Origin: Clostridiales bacterium UBA4698
GTDB taxonomy: Bacteria; Bacillota; Clostridia; TANB77; UBA1234
NCBI GenBank assembly: GCA_002404755.1
Contig: DHKI01000014.1
Location: 17,299-81,298, forward strand
DNA: 64,000 bases
Direction: 5' to 3'
Shown here: one piece after another, positions 45,170 to 54,915 of the stretch
Position numbering within the stretch: the first letter of the stretch is position 1
Layout: every line of letters begins with the position of its first letter
Position numbers and translations under genes: made by a program
Notes under the pieces: model-generated
Told to the model about the DNA's origin: nothing
The model's database searches: none
What the model saw: only the letters and a program-made list of their open reading frames with translations

Positions 45170-45487
45170 TTATTTGTTCAAAAACAAAATCCACTTGTCT
45201 TTGAATTCCAATCTTCCTATATAGGAGAACTTGGAATACACCGAATATTGAGCATATACAAACTTTTCCCAGCTTGCATATTTCTTCTTCGAAACCTGCT
45301 TCACAAAACTTGGATACTTCTTTCCATTCGGAACTTGTTCAAACGTAATCTTCAAAATGTTTCCCTGCATAGAAACGTCTTTTATCTTGTAGAACTCTTC
45401 CTCTTGGATTATCCGCTCAATCTCGCCTTCCACATTCCGAAATCCTGAAACATTCAGACTCCGTTCATGAATAACCTTATCCGACAT
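45170..45487 (-). CDS. Hypothetical protein, CGG-rich and probably foreign
   Basis: A 105-residue soluble protein starting at MSDKVIHERS after GGAGGACGTT. It has a beta-rich N-terminal half (IKDVSMQGNILKITFEQV) and a basic middle (VSKKKYASWEKFVYAQ). Three of its first 30 codons are CGG (in HERSLN, GFRNVE and IERIIQ), a codon absent from native genes here. Not recognised. The gene has its own terminator and no partner, and looks like a recent single-gene insertion. Confidence 0.55.
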   Translation of the reverse strand: MSDKVIHERSLNVSGFRNVEGEIERIIQEEEFYKIKDVSMQGNILKITFEQVPNGKKYPSFVKQVSKKKYASWEKFVYAQYSVYSKFSYIGRLEFKDKWILFLNK

Positions 45488-45704
45488 AACGTCCTCCAAC
45501 AATAATAAGATTTTTCTACATGAGCTATTTTAACATATTTTACATTGTTAAGCAAGCAATTTAAATTCATTTTCCATAAATATCCATTAGAGTTGTTTTC
45601 AATTACATTCATATACTCTAAATTCCTGATTCCATCTAATTTCATACTGCTTGTTGATTAAAAATCAAATTACATACATATGTTTAAATTCAAAACCAAT
45701 TAGC

Positions 45705-47018
45705 CTATTTCAACTTCTCTATTACCGCATCCACACTTAATTTTTCTTGTTCGCCAGTTTGCATATTTTTTAATGTATATATTTTTGTTTTTCTTTCTTC
45801 TTCGCCTATTATTAAAATATAAGGTATGGCAAGCTTGTCAGCGTATTTCATTTTTGCTTTTGGCTTTTTGTTTTCAACATACACTTCTACTTGAATTCCG
45901 GCATCTCTTATCTCTGATGATACTTTTAATGCTTCATTTATATCGTCATCCATTGAAATAACTAGTAATTTTGCAATTGAATTTCTTTCTGCTTTTATTA
46001 GTTTAGCTTCGTTTAGTTGGAAGAAAAGTCTTGTTAAACCTATTGATATTCCAACGCCAGGAAGCTTCTTGTCTGTGTAGAATTCTGCCAAGTTATCATA
46101 TCTTCCGCCTGAACAAATACTGCCTAAGCTCTTGTAATCGTTTAACAATGTCTCATATACTGTACCAGTGTAATAGTCTAATCCTCTTGCAATCTTTAAA
46201 TCAATAGTAAAATATTCATCCGGAACGCCAAACATTTTGATTGCTGATACAACTGTTTCAAGTTCGCTTACGCCTTCCTTGAATAAATCGTTTTCTATAT
46301 TTATATTTTTAAGTGCATTTACTTTTTCATCAGTTGTTCCTGTTATTAAAATAAATTCAATAATCTTATTTAGTGCAGAGTCATCAACTTCTATTTTAGT
46401 AAGTTCTGCTTTAACGCCATCCTCGCCGATTTTGTCAAACTTATCAATAATTCTCATAACATCAGCAGCATTTTCTTTAAGACCTAAACTTTCAAATAAT
46501 CCATTTAAAATTTTACGATTATTCATGTATATTGTAAAGTTATCAAATCCTAAGTTTTTGAATGTTTTGTATATAACTGCTGGCATTTCAGCTTCGTTTA
46601 TAACACTTATCTCGCCATCACCAATTATATCAATATCACATTGATAAAACTCTCTATATCTGCCTCTTTGTGGCTTTTCGCCTCTATACACTTTACCTAT
46701 TTGATATCTTCTAAAAGGAAAACTCAAATTTCCATAATATTCTGATACATACTTAGCAAGAGGCACTGTTAAGTCAAATCTTAATGATAAATCGTTTTCT
46801 CCTTTTTCAAATCTATATATTTGTTTTTCAGTCTCGCCACCAGCTTTTGCAAGCAATACATCTGAATACTCTATAATTGGCGTATCTATTGGCAAAAATC
46901 CAAAACTTTCATAAGATTTTTTTATAGTATCCATCATTTGATTAAATAATATTTGTTCATTTGGTAATAATTCCATAAAACCAGCAATGGTTTTGGGTTC
47001 AACTCTTTTATTTTCCAT
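45705..47018 (-). CDS. hisS: Histidyl-tRNA synthetase
   Basis: A 437-residue class II synthetase with motif 1 at IDTPIIEYSDVL, motif 2 RYQIGKVYRGEKPQRGRYREF and the histidine motifs LKIARGLDYYTGTVYE and SGGRYDNLAEFY. The anticodon domain follows. The start at MENKRVEP follows AAGGAGAATGTAT; the upstream part of the frame is not supported. Full length. Confidence 0.95.
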   Translation of the reverse strand: MENKRVEPKTIAGFMELLPNEQILFNQMMDTIKKSYESFGFLPIDTPIIEYSDVLLAKAGGETEKQIYRFEKGENDLSLRFDLTVPLAKYVSEYYGNLSFPFRRYQIGKVYRGEKPQRGRYREFYQCDIDIIGDGEISVINEAEMPAVIYKTFKNLGFDNFTIYMNNRKILNGLFESLGLKENAADVMRIIDKFDKIGEDGVKAELTKIEVDDSALNKIIEFILITGTTDEKVNALKNINIENDLFKEGVSELETVVSAIKMFGVPDEYFTIDLKIARGLDYYTGTVYETLLNDYKSLGSICSGGRYDNLAEFYTDKKLPGVGISIGLTRLFFQLNEAKLIKAERNSIAKLLVISMDDDINEALKVSSEIRDAGIQVEVYVENKKPKAKMKYADKLAIPYILIIGEEERKTKIYTLKNMQTGEQEKLSVDAVIEKLK

Positions 47019-47192
47019 ATACATTCTCCTTTTTGTTTTATTTATATTATCATACCTATGCCACTTCTTCAATTAAGAAAGATTAAAATCTATGAATTGA
47101 GTTTTTATTTTTATATATCAAACACTAAACCCAAACTAACTAATTATTCTTGAATAACAGAAAAAATATGTATCTTTCTTTATATAACGAAA

Positions 47193-47226
47193 AAAGTGTA
47201 GGTATATAAATCTACCTACACTTTTA
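47193..47226. terminator. Bidirectional terminator upstream of hisS
   Basis: AAAAGTGTAGGTA (47193-47205) pairs perfectly over 13 bp with TACCTACACTTTT (47214-47226). It ends the small Cys-protein genes read on the minus strand. The rest of 47019-47379 holds an inverted repeat AGCACTTA..TAAGTGCT (47291-47332) and no gene. Confidence 0.82.
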
Positions 47227-47379
47227 ATAAGCCTATAACTTTATAATAAATATATCTTATTTAGTAGGTAAACTTTTTAAACACCACAAGTAGCACTTAA
47301 AGCACCCACTAAAATCAGGTACCATAAGTGCTAAATATGCATGTGAAGTTCCATATAAGATATATTATTTTTCATAAAA

Positions 47380-47505
47380 TTACTCCGCCTTTCCGCATGC
47401 TTGACTTCCGTCAACATCTTCGCCATAATATGCACTATCTCTGTTTCCACATTGACCTTTTCCAACGTTTCCGCTTTCATACCAGTCACAGCTATTACAT
47501 AACAT
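47380..47505 (-). CDS. Small Cys-rich protein
   Basis: A 41-residue protein, MLCNSCDWYESGNVGKGQC..., with a CxxC near the start and two later Cys. It may bind a metal. AAGGAGTGAG precedes the ATG. The next gene upstream on the same strand has the same layout, so the two are probably paralogues. Function unknown. Confidence 0.55.
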   Translation of the reverse strand: MLCNSCDWYESGNVGKGQCGNRDSAYYGEDVDGSQACGKAE

Positions 47506-47517
47506 AAAACTCACTCC

Positions 47518-47649
47518 TTACTCTTCTTCTTCATAACACTTACAAGAATCATAAACATCTTCTATGTCTGCTTTATCTATGCCACACCAATATCCAGTGT
47601 TAGAATACCCTTTTAAATTTACACAATTTTTACAATACTCTCCTTGCAT
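47518..47649 (-). CDS. Small Cys-rich protein
   Basis: A 43-residue protein, MQGEYCKNCVNLKGYSNTG..., with CxxC, one central Cys and a CxC before an acidic tail (EEEE). A strong AAAAGGAGG precedes it. It is 12 bases upstream of its sister gene and probably co-transcribed. Similar Cys4 mini-proteins are frequent in Clostridia; function unknown. Confidence 0.58.
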   Translation of the reverse strand: MQGEYCKNCVNLKGYSNTGYWCGIDKADIEDVYDSCKCYEEEE

Positions 47650-47856
47650 AAAGAACGCCTCCTTTTCGCTTTCTTTTACACGCAAGTGTTATTTTACCAC
47701 AAAATAGTAAACTTTTCAATAGTCTTTTAAAATTATGTAACCCAATTTGATAAATATATGCCTTCTTGCAAAGATTTTGTCATAATCTATGGTCTATCGC
47801 TAAACAAGTTTTGTGTTTTATAATCATCATGTATATTATCATCTACCATGCATAAT

Positions 47857-49212
47857 CTAATTGCTTCCAAGTTCTTTCTTTACAACATCTGCAACTTCTT
47901 CTGCCACTTTTTTCATAATCTTTTTATCTTCACATTCAACCATTACTCTTAGTTTTGGCTCTGTTCCAGATGGTCTTACGACTATTCTTCCAATGTCTGA
48001 TAGTTCTTCTTTTGCCTTATCTATAGCTTCTTTTACACCCTTGTTTGTATAGAATTTAACTTTTCCCTCTTGTTTTACTGGCACATTTATCGAAATTTGT
48101 GGATATTTTTTCATTATTTTTGCAAGCTCAGATAATTTTTTACCACTTCTCTTAACCAAACTTAAAAGTTGAATTGCTGTTAACTCTCCATCACCTGTTG
48201 TTGCAAAGTCTCTAAATATAACATGACCAGATTGCTCACCACCAAAGTTATATTCTTCAAGCAACATTTCTTCTAACACGAATTTATCTCCCACTTTAGT
48301 TGCTATAAAGTTTACTCCATTAGCTTCACAATATTTTATAAATCCCATATTTGTAAGAATTGTTCCAATAGCAGTATTTTTAGCAAGTTTGCCTCTTTCC
48401 ATCATATCTTTTGAGCATATTGCCATGATTTGATCACCATCGATTAGCTCACCTTTTTCATCTACGCAAAGACATCTGTCGGCATCTCCATCAAAAGCAA
48501 CACCCATGTCTAATTTATTATCAACAACATATTTGGCAAGTGCTTCTATGTGAGTAGAACCACAATTTTCATTTATATTTATTCCATCTGGCTCATTATA
48601 CAAAATCTTTGCATTAGCACCAAGTTGACTAAATAATGTTTCCGCAGTAACACTAGCACTACCATTTGCACAGTCAACTGCTATGTTAAGTCCATCAAGT
48701 GAAGCTGGAATTGTGCTCTTTAAATGCTCTATGTAATCCTTTACGGCATTTTTAGCATAAGAAACTTTGCCCACATCTGCTCCTGTAACGACTTCATTTG
48801 AAAATGCATCATTAAATATAATTTCTTCAATTTGATCTTCAAGTGCATCAGGAAGTTTGTATCCATCACCACTGAACATTTTTATTCCATTAAATTCAGC
48901 TGAGTTGTGTGATGCAGAAATCATTACACCAGCATCAGCTTTGTATTTTCCTATAAGATATGCAACCGCAGGAGTTGGTACAACTCCTAAAAGAAGGACA
49001 TCTGCTCCCACAGAGCAAAGTCCAGCTGTTATAGATGACGAAAGCATTTCTGAAGAAATTCTCGTATCCATACCAATAACAAAAAGTGGTCTACGTCTTG
49101 CATTATTAGACAAAACCATTGCCGCAGCCTTTCCTAATTTTGTTGCAAGTTCTATTGTAAGCTCTGAATTTGCAATACCTCTAACGCCATCTGTTCCAAA
49201 TAATCTTCCCAT
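47857..49212 (-). CDS. glmM: Phosphoglucosamine mutase
   Basis: A 451-residue phosphohexomutase: the opening GRLFGTDGVRGIAN, the active-site Ser loop MISASHNSAEFNG (phosphoserine), the metal loop AFDGDADRCLCVD and the sugar-binding GGEQSGHVIF, with the C-terminal RPSGTEPKLRVMVE phosphate site. It converts GlcN-6-P to GlcN-1-P for wall synthesis. It lies between hisS and the GlmU-like gene, with glmS just beyond. Confidence 0.96.
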   Translation of the reverse strand: MGRLFGTDGVRGIANSELTIELATKLGKAAAMVLSNNARRRPLFVIGMDTRISSEMLSSSITAGLCSVGADVLLLGVVPTPAVAYLIGKYKADAGVMISASHNSAEFNGIKMFSGDGYKLPDALEDQIEEIIFNDAFSNEVVTGADVGKVSYAKNAVKDYIEHLKSTIPASLDGLNIAVDCANGSASVTAETLFSQLGANAKILYNEPDGININENCGSTHIEALAKYVVDNKLDMGVAFDGDADRCLCVDEKGELIDGDQIMAICSKDMMERGKLAKNTAIGTILTNMGFIKYCEANGVNFIATKVGDKFVLEEMLLEEYNFGGEQSGHVIFRDFATTGDGELTAIQLLSLVKRSGKKLSELAKIMKKYPQISINVPVKQEGKVKFYTNKGVKEAIDKAKEELSDIGRIVVRPSGTEPKLRVMVECEDKKIMKKVAEEVADVVKKELGSN

Positions 49213-49221
49213 ATTAAACTC

Positions 49222-49893
49222 CTATTCTTTAATTTTTTTAACTATATGCTCACTATCTTTGTATATACTATCTTCTTCAACTGTTCCACGTACCATATTA
49301 GAAGGATAAACTATACTATTTCTTCCAACAATCGTACCAGGGCAAAGCACTGTGTTACAACCGATTTCCACATTATCTCCTAAAATAGCACCCATCTTTT
49401 TCATGCCTGTATCTTTTCTTTTATTACCATCTGAAACTTTAACTAATTTTTTATCACTTTTAACATTACTTGTAATTGACCCTGCACCCATATGAGCCTT
49501 GTATCCTAGTATTGAATCACCAACATAATTGTAGTGAGGAACTTGAACATTATCAAATAAAATAACATTCTTTAACTCTGTTGAATTACCTACAACAGCA
49601 TTTTTACCAACAATTGCACTACCTCTAATAAAAGCACAATGCCTTATTTCAGCTTCATCATCTATAATACATGGTCCACCTATGTATGCTGTTGGAAACA
49701 CTTTAGCAGATTTTGCTATCCATACATCATCACTTGGATGATTAAATTCATCTTCAGGAAGTGTTTTACCAAGTTCTAAAATAAAGTTCTTTATATCCGG
49801 CAAAACATTCCACGGGAACTCCTTATCATCAAAAATTTTCTTAGCGATAGTTTTATCTGTGTCTAATAAGTTTTCAATCTCTAATTCTTTCAT
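49222..49893 (-). CDS. GlmU-like left-handed beta-helix acyltransferase
   Basis: A 223-residue protein whose residues 60-215 are hexapeptide repeats (AYIGGPCIIDDEAEIRHC, GSAIVGKNAVVGNSTEL, GDNVEIGCNTVLCPGTIVG), forming a left-handed beta-helix. The HMGAGSITSNVKSD segment resembles the acetyltransferase active site of GlmU. It lacks the pyrophosphorylase domain. Position between glmM and glmS suggests it acetylates GlcN-1-P while a separate enzyme adds UDP. Confidence 0.75.
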   Translation of the reverse strand: MKELEIENLLDTDKTIAKKIFDDKEFPWNVLPDIKNFILELGKTLPEDEFNHPSDDVWIAKSAKVFPTAYIGGPCIIDDEAEIRHCAFIRGSAIVGKNAVVGNSTELKNVILFDNVQVPHYNYVGDSILGYKAHMGAGSITSNVKSDKKLVKVSDGNKRKDTGMKKMGAILGDNVEIGCNTVLCPGTIVGRNSIVYPSNMVRGTVEEDSIYKDSEHIVKKIKE

Positions 49894-49978
49894 ATCTTAC
49901 CTCTTTTCTATTTGAGGAGAGAAGCAAAAAGTCAATTTGCTCTGAAACTTTTTGCTCCTATTCCTAAAAGTTTTAAGC

Positions 49979-51796
49979 TTATTCAACTGTTACTGACTTT
50001 GCCAAATTTCTAGGCTTATCTACATCTAGATTTTTCATAACTGTTACATGATATGCCAAAAGCTGCATCGGTATTATAGCAACAATTGGTGCCAAGAATT
50101 CATTTACACTCGGTAGTACAATTATATCATCGTATATATCCTTTGGCAAATCGGCTATTGTTGTTACAACCATAACCTCTGCTCCTCTAGCTTTTATTTC
50201 TTTTATATTGCTAATTGACTTATCTAATAACTTCTTTGAAGTACAAAATGCTATTGCATGTGTTCCCTCTTCAATTAACGCAATTGGTCCATGTTTTAGC
50301 TCACCAAATTGCAATGCATCCGAATGAATATATGATATCTCTTTTAATTTTAGTGCTGCTTCTAAGGCTATATAATAATCCAATCCTCTTCCCAAAAAGT
50401 ACACGTCTCTGTCGTTCACTATTTTTTCTGCATATTCTATATACTCGCTATCATTTTCTAATACTTCTTGAACTTTCATTGGAAGAAGTTTCATTTCTTC
50501 AATTAAACCTTCTAATGTACTTTTTTCACATATTCCTCTCTGCATTGCCAAATATATTGCGAAAATATCTAAAAGCACCACTTGTGCAATATAAGCTTTT
50601 GTTGAAGCAACTGCAATTTCTGGCCCAGCCTTTGTATATAACACATTGTCGCTCATTCTATCAATTGTACTTTCTTTTACATTTACGATTGATAAATGCT
50701 TTATTCCTCTTTCCTTTGCAAGCTCCAAGCCTGCTATTGTATCTGCTGTTTCTCCAGATTGACTTATAAATATTGCTAAATCATCTTTATCTAATATTGG
50801 ATTTTTATATCTAAACTCCGATGCAACCTCGACATTTACTGGTATTCTAGTTAATGCCTCAATTATATTTTTACCATTAAGTCCTGCATGCATTGCTGTA
50901 CCACAAGCAACTATATGAATATGTTTGATATTTTTCAATTCCTTATTTGTTAATTTAAGATTTATATTTAATGAATTATCTTGATTTATATACTCATCTA
51001 ATGTTTTCTTAACAGTAATCGTATTTTCATTTATCTCTTTTAGCATAAAATGTTCATAACCATTTTTTTCGGAATCCTCATCTTGTGTTTCAATAATCTT
51101 TATATCATTTCCTCTAGGTGATAAATTGTTATCAAAAAATCTAACCGAATTCTTTTCTATTACTGCAAACTCACCATTTTCTAATATGCTTATGCTATTA
51201 GTATATTTTAGAATTGCAGAAAAATCTGATGCTATAAAGTTTTCTTTATCTCCTATTCCAACTACAAGTGGACTGTTTCTCTTCGTAGCAATAATTTTGT
51301 TTGGTTCATCTGTGCAAATAACACCAAGTGCAAAGCTTCCAACAAGCATATCAGTTGCTTGTTTCACTGCTTTTAAAATATCCCCTTTATAATACATACT
51401 AATTAGATTTGGAATAACCTCTGTATCTGTTTCTGAATAAAATTTATATCCTTTATTTTTAAGCATCTCTCTTAGTGTAATATAATTTTCAATTATGCCA
51501 TTATGTACAAGCACAATTTTTTTATCATTACTTACATGCGGATGAGCATTCTTCTCCGTTACTCCTCCATGAGTTGCCCAACGAGTATGACCAATTCCAA
51601 TATTGGCATAACCTAAATTTTTGCTCTCAGAAACTAAACCATCAATTCTATTTGTGGTTTTAATTATATTTAGAGAACCATTATTAATCGTTGCAATACC
51701 ACAAGAATCATAACCTCTATATTCCAACTTTTTAAGACCTGCTAACAATACATCACTTGCATTTTGTGTACCTACGTAACCTACTATTCCACACAT
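49979..51796 (-). CDS. glmS: Glutamine-fructose-6-phosphate aminotransferase
   Basis: A 605-residue enzyme: the N-terminal glutaminase with catalytic Cys2 (MCGIVGYVG) and GHTRWATHGGVTEKNAHPH, and two C-terminal SIS sugar-isomerase domains (ISQSGETADTIAGLE; DALQFGELKHGP). The C-terminus ends NLAKSVTVE as usual. It makes GlcN-6-P, the first step of UDP-GlcNAc synthesis. A glmS ribozyme lies in its leader (51841-51985), so it is probably repressed by its own product. Confidence 0.97.
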   Translation of the reverse strand: MCGIVGYVGTQNASDVLLAGLKKLEYRGYDSCGIATINNGSLNIIKTTNRIDGLVSESKNLGYANIGIGHTRWATHGGVTEKNAHPHVSNDKKIVLVHNGIIENYITLREMLKNKGYKFYSETDTEVIPNLISMYYKGDILKAVKQATDMLVGSFALGVICTDEPNKIIATKRNSPLVVGIGDKENFIASDFSAILKYTNSISILENGEFAVIEKNSVRFFDNNLSPRGNDIKIIETQDEDSEKNGYEHFMLKEINENTITVKKTLDEYINQDNSLNINLKLTNKELKNIKHIHIVACGTAMHAGLNGKNIIEALTRIPVNVEVASEFRYKNPILDKDDLAIFISQSGETADTIAGLELAKERGIKHLSIVNVKESTIDRMSDNVLYTKAGPEIAVASTKAYIAQVVLLDIFAIYLAMQRGICEKSTLEGLIEEMKLLPMKVQEVLENDSEYIEYAEKIVNDRDVYFLGRGLDYYIALEAALKLKEISYIHSDALQFGELKHGPIALIEEGTHAIAFCTSKKLLDKSISNIKEIKARGAEVMVVTTIADLPKDIYDDIIVLPSVNEFLAPIVAIIPMQLLAYHVTVMKNLDVDKPRNLAKSVTVE

Positions 51797-51840
51797 ATTG
51801 TTCTCCTTTCAATATTCAATTATATTATATTCATTGTTAG

Positions 51841-51985
51841 CAACTCCTATGCTTTATCTGTTCACATGTCACCACGTGTTTTTGCAAGCAATTAACGACA
51901 GAGTATGCCGTAAGACCATCCGCTGATAAATCGATAAGCCTTACCCTCGTCAACAAATCATAAAATCAATTTGTCCATGCGCTAT
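51841..51985 (-). ncRNA. glmS ribozyme (GlcN-6-P-responsive self-cleaving riboswitch)
   Basis: In the leader of glmS on the minus strand, TATATAGCGCATGGACAAAT begins the element; the cleavage site is just before GCGC (about 51982). The core GACGAGGGTAAGG, CTTATCGATTTATCAGCGGA and TGGTCTTACGGC match the glmS ribozyme core, and the distal P3/P4 part runs to GCATAGGAGTTG (51841). P2 is formed by ACAAAT/ATTTGT. It cleaves its own mRNA when bound to GlcN-6-P. Recognition is by consensus memory; a covariance-model search would confirm it. Confidence 0.93.
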
Positions 51986-52163
51986 ATATAAATACTATCC
52001 TCCTTATATTTAATGTTTGGCTAACACATACAATTATATAGTATTCATTTTCTAATGCAAGTGTGAAATTTTAGTGAACTATATTGACAGAAAGTAAAAT
52101 TTCACTTTTCAAAAAACAAAAACAAGGATAAAAAACATTTTCATCCTTGTATCAATATATATT

Positions 52164-53027
52164 TTATTTAATCAATTCAATTGGATTTATACATTCACCG
52201 TTTCTTAATATTTCTAAATGAATATGTGGTTTCTCCTTACTTTCAAAGCCAAATCCTTTACCGATTCCTGCTATTATTTCACCTTTTTCAACTTTCTTTC
52301 CTACATATGCAAGTTCAGTAGTACTTAAATTTGAATATACACTTTTATATTCATCGTTATGTTTTATTATTATAGTGTTTCCATATCTAGGATCCATTTT
52401 TACACTTTCAATTACTCCGCTTTCTACCGCTTTTACAGGCATTGCCTCATCGCCTAAAATATCTACACCATTATGTGTTATCCATTCTTCTAATGTATTG
52501 GAATATACTAATTTTTCTGTTGCATAATTCATTCCAATTTCACCTTCGACTGGTTTTATAAAATCTAGTTTGCTTTTCTCAACATTTGCAATAGTAGGTA
52601 TAACTTCATCACCATTTATTTCAGCATTAGTTTCAATTTTGTTATCATTATTTTCTAATTCACTTACCAAAATTGTATCATCCCCAACAACATCTTTTAG
52701 AAATGCTAAGTATTCATCTTCTGTTATTTCCATAACTTCTATTTCTTCACCTAAATACTCATCCGTTGTAGTCGCCGCTTCATCACTAATTGCCTCAATC
52801 TCATCAATCGGAATTTTAGCCTCATCTTGATTGTTTTTAACCAACAAATCTTCTTTTTCATCCTTTACCGAATTACCTTGTGCTAACTCACTTTTTTTAA
52901 TACTCTCATCGATTTCTTTTTCATAATTACTATCATAAAGCTTAACTGTAACAGCAAATGAAATTATCCCCATTACAAGTGCAGTGCCACACACTATTAA
53001 CATTGCTTTATATTTTCCTTTTTGCAT
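52164..53027 (-). CDS. spoIIQ: SpoIIQ-like M23 membrane protein
   Basis: A 287-residue protein: a membrane segment (AMLIVCGTALVMGIISFAV), an acidic linker (about 40-150) and a LytM/M23 domain with THNGVDI (metal His and Asp) and PHIHLEI (HxH). In Clostridia SpoIIQ keeps these catalytic residues, and here they are present. It sits next to spoIID, the usual clostridial pairing; it partners SpoIIIAH across the septum. The start follows GGAGGTGTT. Confidence 0.82.
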   Translation of the reverse strand: MQKGKYKAMLIVCGTALVMGIISFAVTVKLYDSNYEKEIDESIKKSELAQGNSVKDEKEDLLVKNNQDEAKIPIDEIEAISDEAATTTDEYLGEEIEVMEITEDEYLAFLKDVVGDDTILVSELENNDNKIETNAEINGDEVIPTIANVEKSKLDFIKPVEGEIGMNYATEKLVYSNTLEEWITHNGVDILGDEAMPVKAVESGVIESVKMDPRYGNTIIIKHNDEYKSVYSNLSTTELAYVGKKVEKGEIIAGIGKGFGFESKEKPHIHLEILRNGECINPIELIK

Positions 53028-53094
53028 AAAAATAACACCTCCAGAAAAATTTTCTTTTACTTTATTTCTAAAGGTATTATTGCCATAATTTTCA

Positions 53095-53312
53095 TTACTA
53101 TTCAAACTTATATATTTTATCTTCGCAAAAAGTTTTCATTTTTAGAGCTCAAACAGCTTCACTAAGCACTATGGATGTTCTTTAGCATGAGTAAGACATA
53201 AAACTACAAAAGACAAAACTTTATGCTAAGAACATCACATATTGCTAAGTGAAGAACTCGCCTTAAAAAATGAAACTCTTTTTACTCGAACATATATAAG
53301 TTTGAATAGTAA
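53095..53312. repeat. Long inverted-repeat element, copy B (MITE-like)
   Basis: Second copy of the element at 16870-17087, same length and orientation, with terminal arms TTACTATTCAAAC.../...GTTTGAATAGTAA. Compared with copy A, paired changes keep the stem: CAATC/GATTG became CAAAC/GTTTG, and CTTCGC/GCGAAG became CTTCAC/GTGAAG. It lies between spoIIQ-like and spoIID genes. A flanking AATTTTC on both sides may be a target duplication. Confidence 0.85.
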
Positions 53313-53325
53313 TTTTCTCTTATAA

Positions 53326-54315
53326 TTATTGTTTTAGAAGTTCAATTTTTGTTCCAACATAATAATGTTTTATAATCTCCTCTGCACTTTTACCATCTAG
53401 TGCCATTTGATTTGCACCCTCTTGACTCATGCCAACGCCATGCCCGTATCCAACTGTATAAAATATTATCTCATTTTCTTTTTCCTCTATTCTAAAATTT
53501 GTAGACCTAATTTTTAGCAAACTTCTAAGTCTTGTCGCCTTAATCTCTGTATCTGCAATCTTCAAATTATTCACTCTTCCGCTTCCTGTATAATCTATTA
53601 TTTCTATTTTGGAACTTTTCTCATCATAATTCGGAACATCATTTTTTAATAACTCTTTAAATTCCGACTTTGTAAAAGTTTTTGTATCTGTGTAAGCATA
53701 TCCCTCATTGCTTTCTACACTTTGGAGATATGGAATTTCCATACCACTCCACACATATTTAACATTTTCCGTTTTGCCACCACTATGTGCATGAAAAAAC
53801 GCCTCGATTATTTCACCATCATATGTTATAACCATATTCTTAGTTTCTTCAACAGCACTCTCTAACTTCTGCCACTTTTCTAACTCTTCGCTATCATCCC
53901 ATGAAGCAAATGCGTATTCCTTCGTTTTATATGCTTGGCAGCAATTCATATCATCACACATATCTGCATTTTCATGAGCCGATGGATTATTCTTAAGCTT
54001 ATATAACGTATATGTTCTTGCCACAATTGCTTGTGCTTTTAATGCCTCTTTTTCATATTTTATAGGAACTTCGCCTACTAAAACACCTTTTATATAATCA
54101 TCAAAAGAAAGTTCTACAACTTGATTTGTAGCAGTTAACAAAAGTCTTATATTTTCAATTTTTTCTGTATTATTTTCTACCATTTCATTTTCTCCACTTG
54201 AAGTTACTCCTTTTTCGTCCGCTATAGCGGAAATTTGTTTATAATCTATAAAAAAAGCTGGCACAAAAAAACAAATAGCAATAAAAATAGCAAACACCAA
54301 AAATTTTTTAAGCAT
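53326..54315 (-). CDS. spoIID: Stage II sporulation protein D
   Basis: A 329-residue protein: an N-terminal membrane segment (MLKKFLVFAIFIAICFFVPAFF), then the SpoIID domain with LVGEVPIKYEKEALKAQAIVART (catalytic Glu), the Cys-rich NADMCDDMNCCQAY loop, FHAHSGGKTENV and VGYGHGVGMSQEGAN. SpoIID is a lytic transglycosylase needed for engulfment. The start follows GAGGTG. It pairs with the SpoIIQ-like gene downstream. Confidence 0.92.
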   Translation of the reverse strand: MLKKFLVFAIFIAICFFVPAFFIDYKQISAIADEKGVTSSGENEMVENNTEKIENIRLLLTATNQVVELSFDDYIKGVLVGEVPIKYEKEALKAQAIVARTYTLYKLKNNPSAHENADMCDDMNCCQAYKTKEYAFASWDDSEELEKWQKLESAVEETKNMVITYDGEIIEAFFHAHSGGKTENVKYVWSGMEIPYLQSVESNEGYAYTDTKTFTKSEFKELLKNDVPNYDEKSSKIEIIDYTGSGRVNNLKIADTEIKATRLRSLLKIRSTNFRIEEKENEIIFYTVGYGHGVGMSQEGANQMALDGKSAEEIIKHYYVGTKIELLKQ

Positions 54316-54498
54316 AAAAAACACCTCTTATCTTCATAGTTAATTCTATGAGGACAAGAAGTATTTAGAACTAATTTGTCTGTTATTTTTTAAACATATA
54401 AAACCATAAAAATTTACAGCTTTTCGAAGCCTAAAAGGCTTAACTTATGCATTTAATCATTCATAAATAATACGAATGTTTTTCTATATATAAACAAA

Positions 54499-54534
54499 AA
54501 ATCTAACCTAATGTATCTCTAGGTTAGATTTTTA
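54499..54534 (-). terminator. Terminator of the infC-rpmI-rplT operon
   Basis: AATCTAACCTA (54500-54510) pairs with TAGGTTAGATT (54520-54530), with runs of A and T on either side. It directly follows rplT; the gap 54325-54498 contains no gene. Confidence 0.85.
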
Positions 54535-54541
54535 TTTCAGC

Positions 54542-54889
54542 TTATTTAGTAGCAGCAGCAACTAAATCTGAAAATGCTTTTGGATCTGTAACAGCCATTT
54601 CAGCAAGCATTTTTCTGTTTATGTTGATGTTTGCTTTCTTCATTCCATTTATTAATGTGCTGTAGTTGATTCCGTTTGCTCTAGCAGCAGCGTTAATTCT
54701 TGAAATCCATAACTTTCTGAAATCTCTCTTCTTTAATCTTCTTCCTACGAAAGCATAATTTAAAGATTTCATAACAGCTTGTTTAGCCATTCTAAATCTT
54801 GTGCTTTTAGCTCCATAGTATCCTTTAGCCATTTTTAAAACTTTTTTATGTTTTTTTCTTGTTATTTTTGCAGTTTTTACTCTTGCCAT
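54542..54889 (-). CDS. rplT: 50S ribosomal protein L20
   Basis: A 115-residue protein with the L20 pattern MARVKTAKITRKKHKKVLK, GYYGAKSTRFRMAKQAV and the globular end RAAARANGINYSTLINGMKK. It binds 23S rRNA early in assembly and in Firmicutes represses its own operon through the leader RNA. Last gene of infC-rpmI-rplT. Confidence 0.97.
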   Translation of the reverse strand: MARVKTAKITRKKHKKVLKMAKGYYGAKSTRFRMAKQAVMKSLNYAFVGRRLKKRDFRKLWISRINAAARANGINYSTLINGMKKANININRKMLAEMAVTDPKAFSDLVAAATK

Positions 54890-54915
54890 ACTAATCTATC
54901 TCCTTTCTCAATCTC

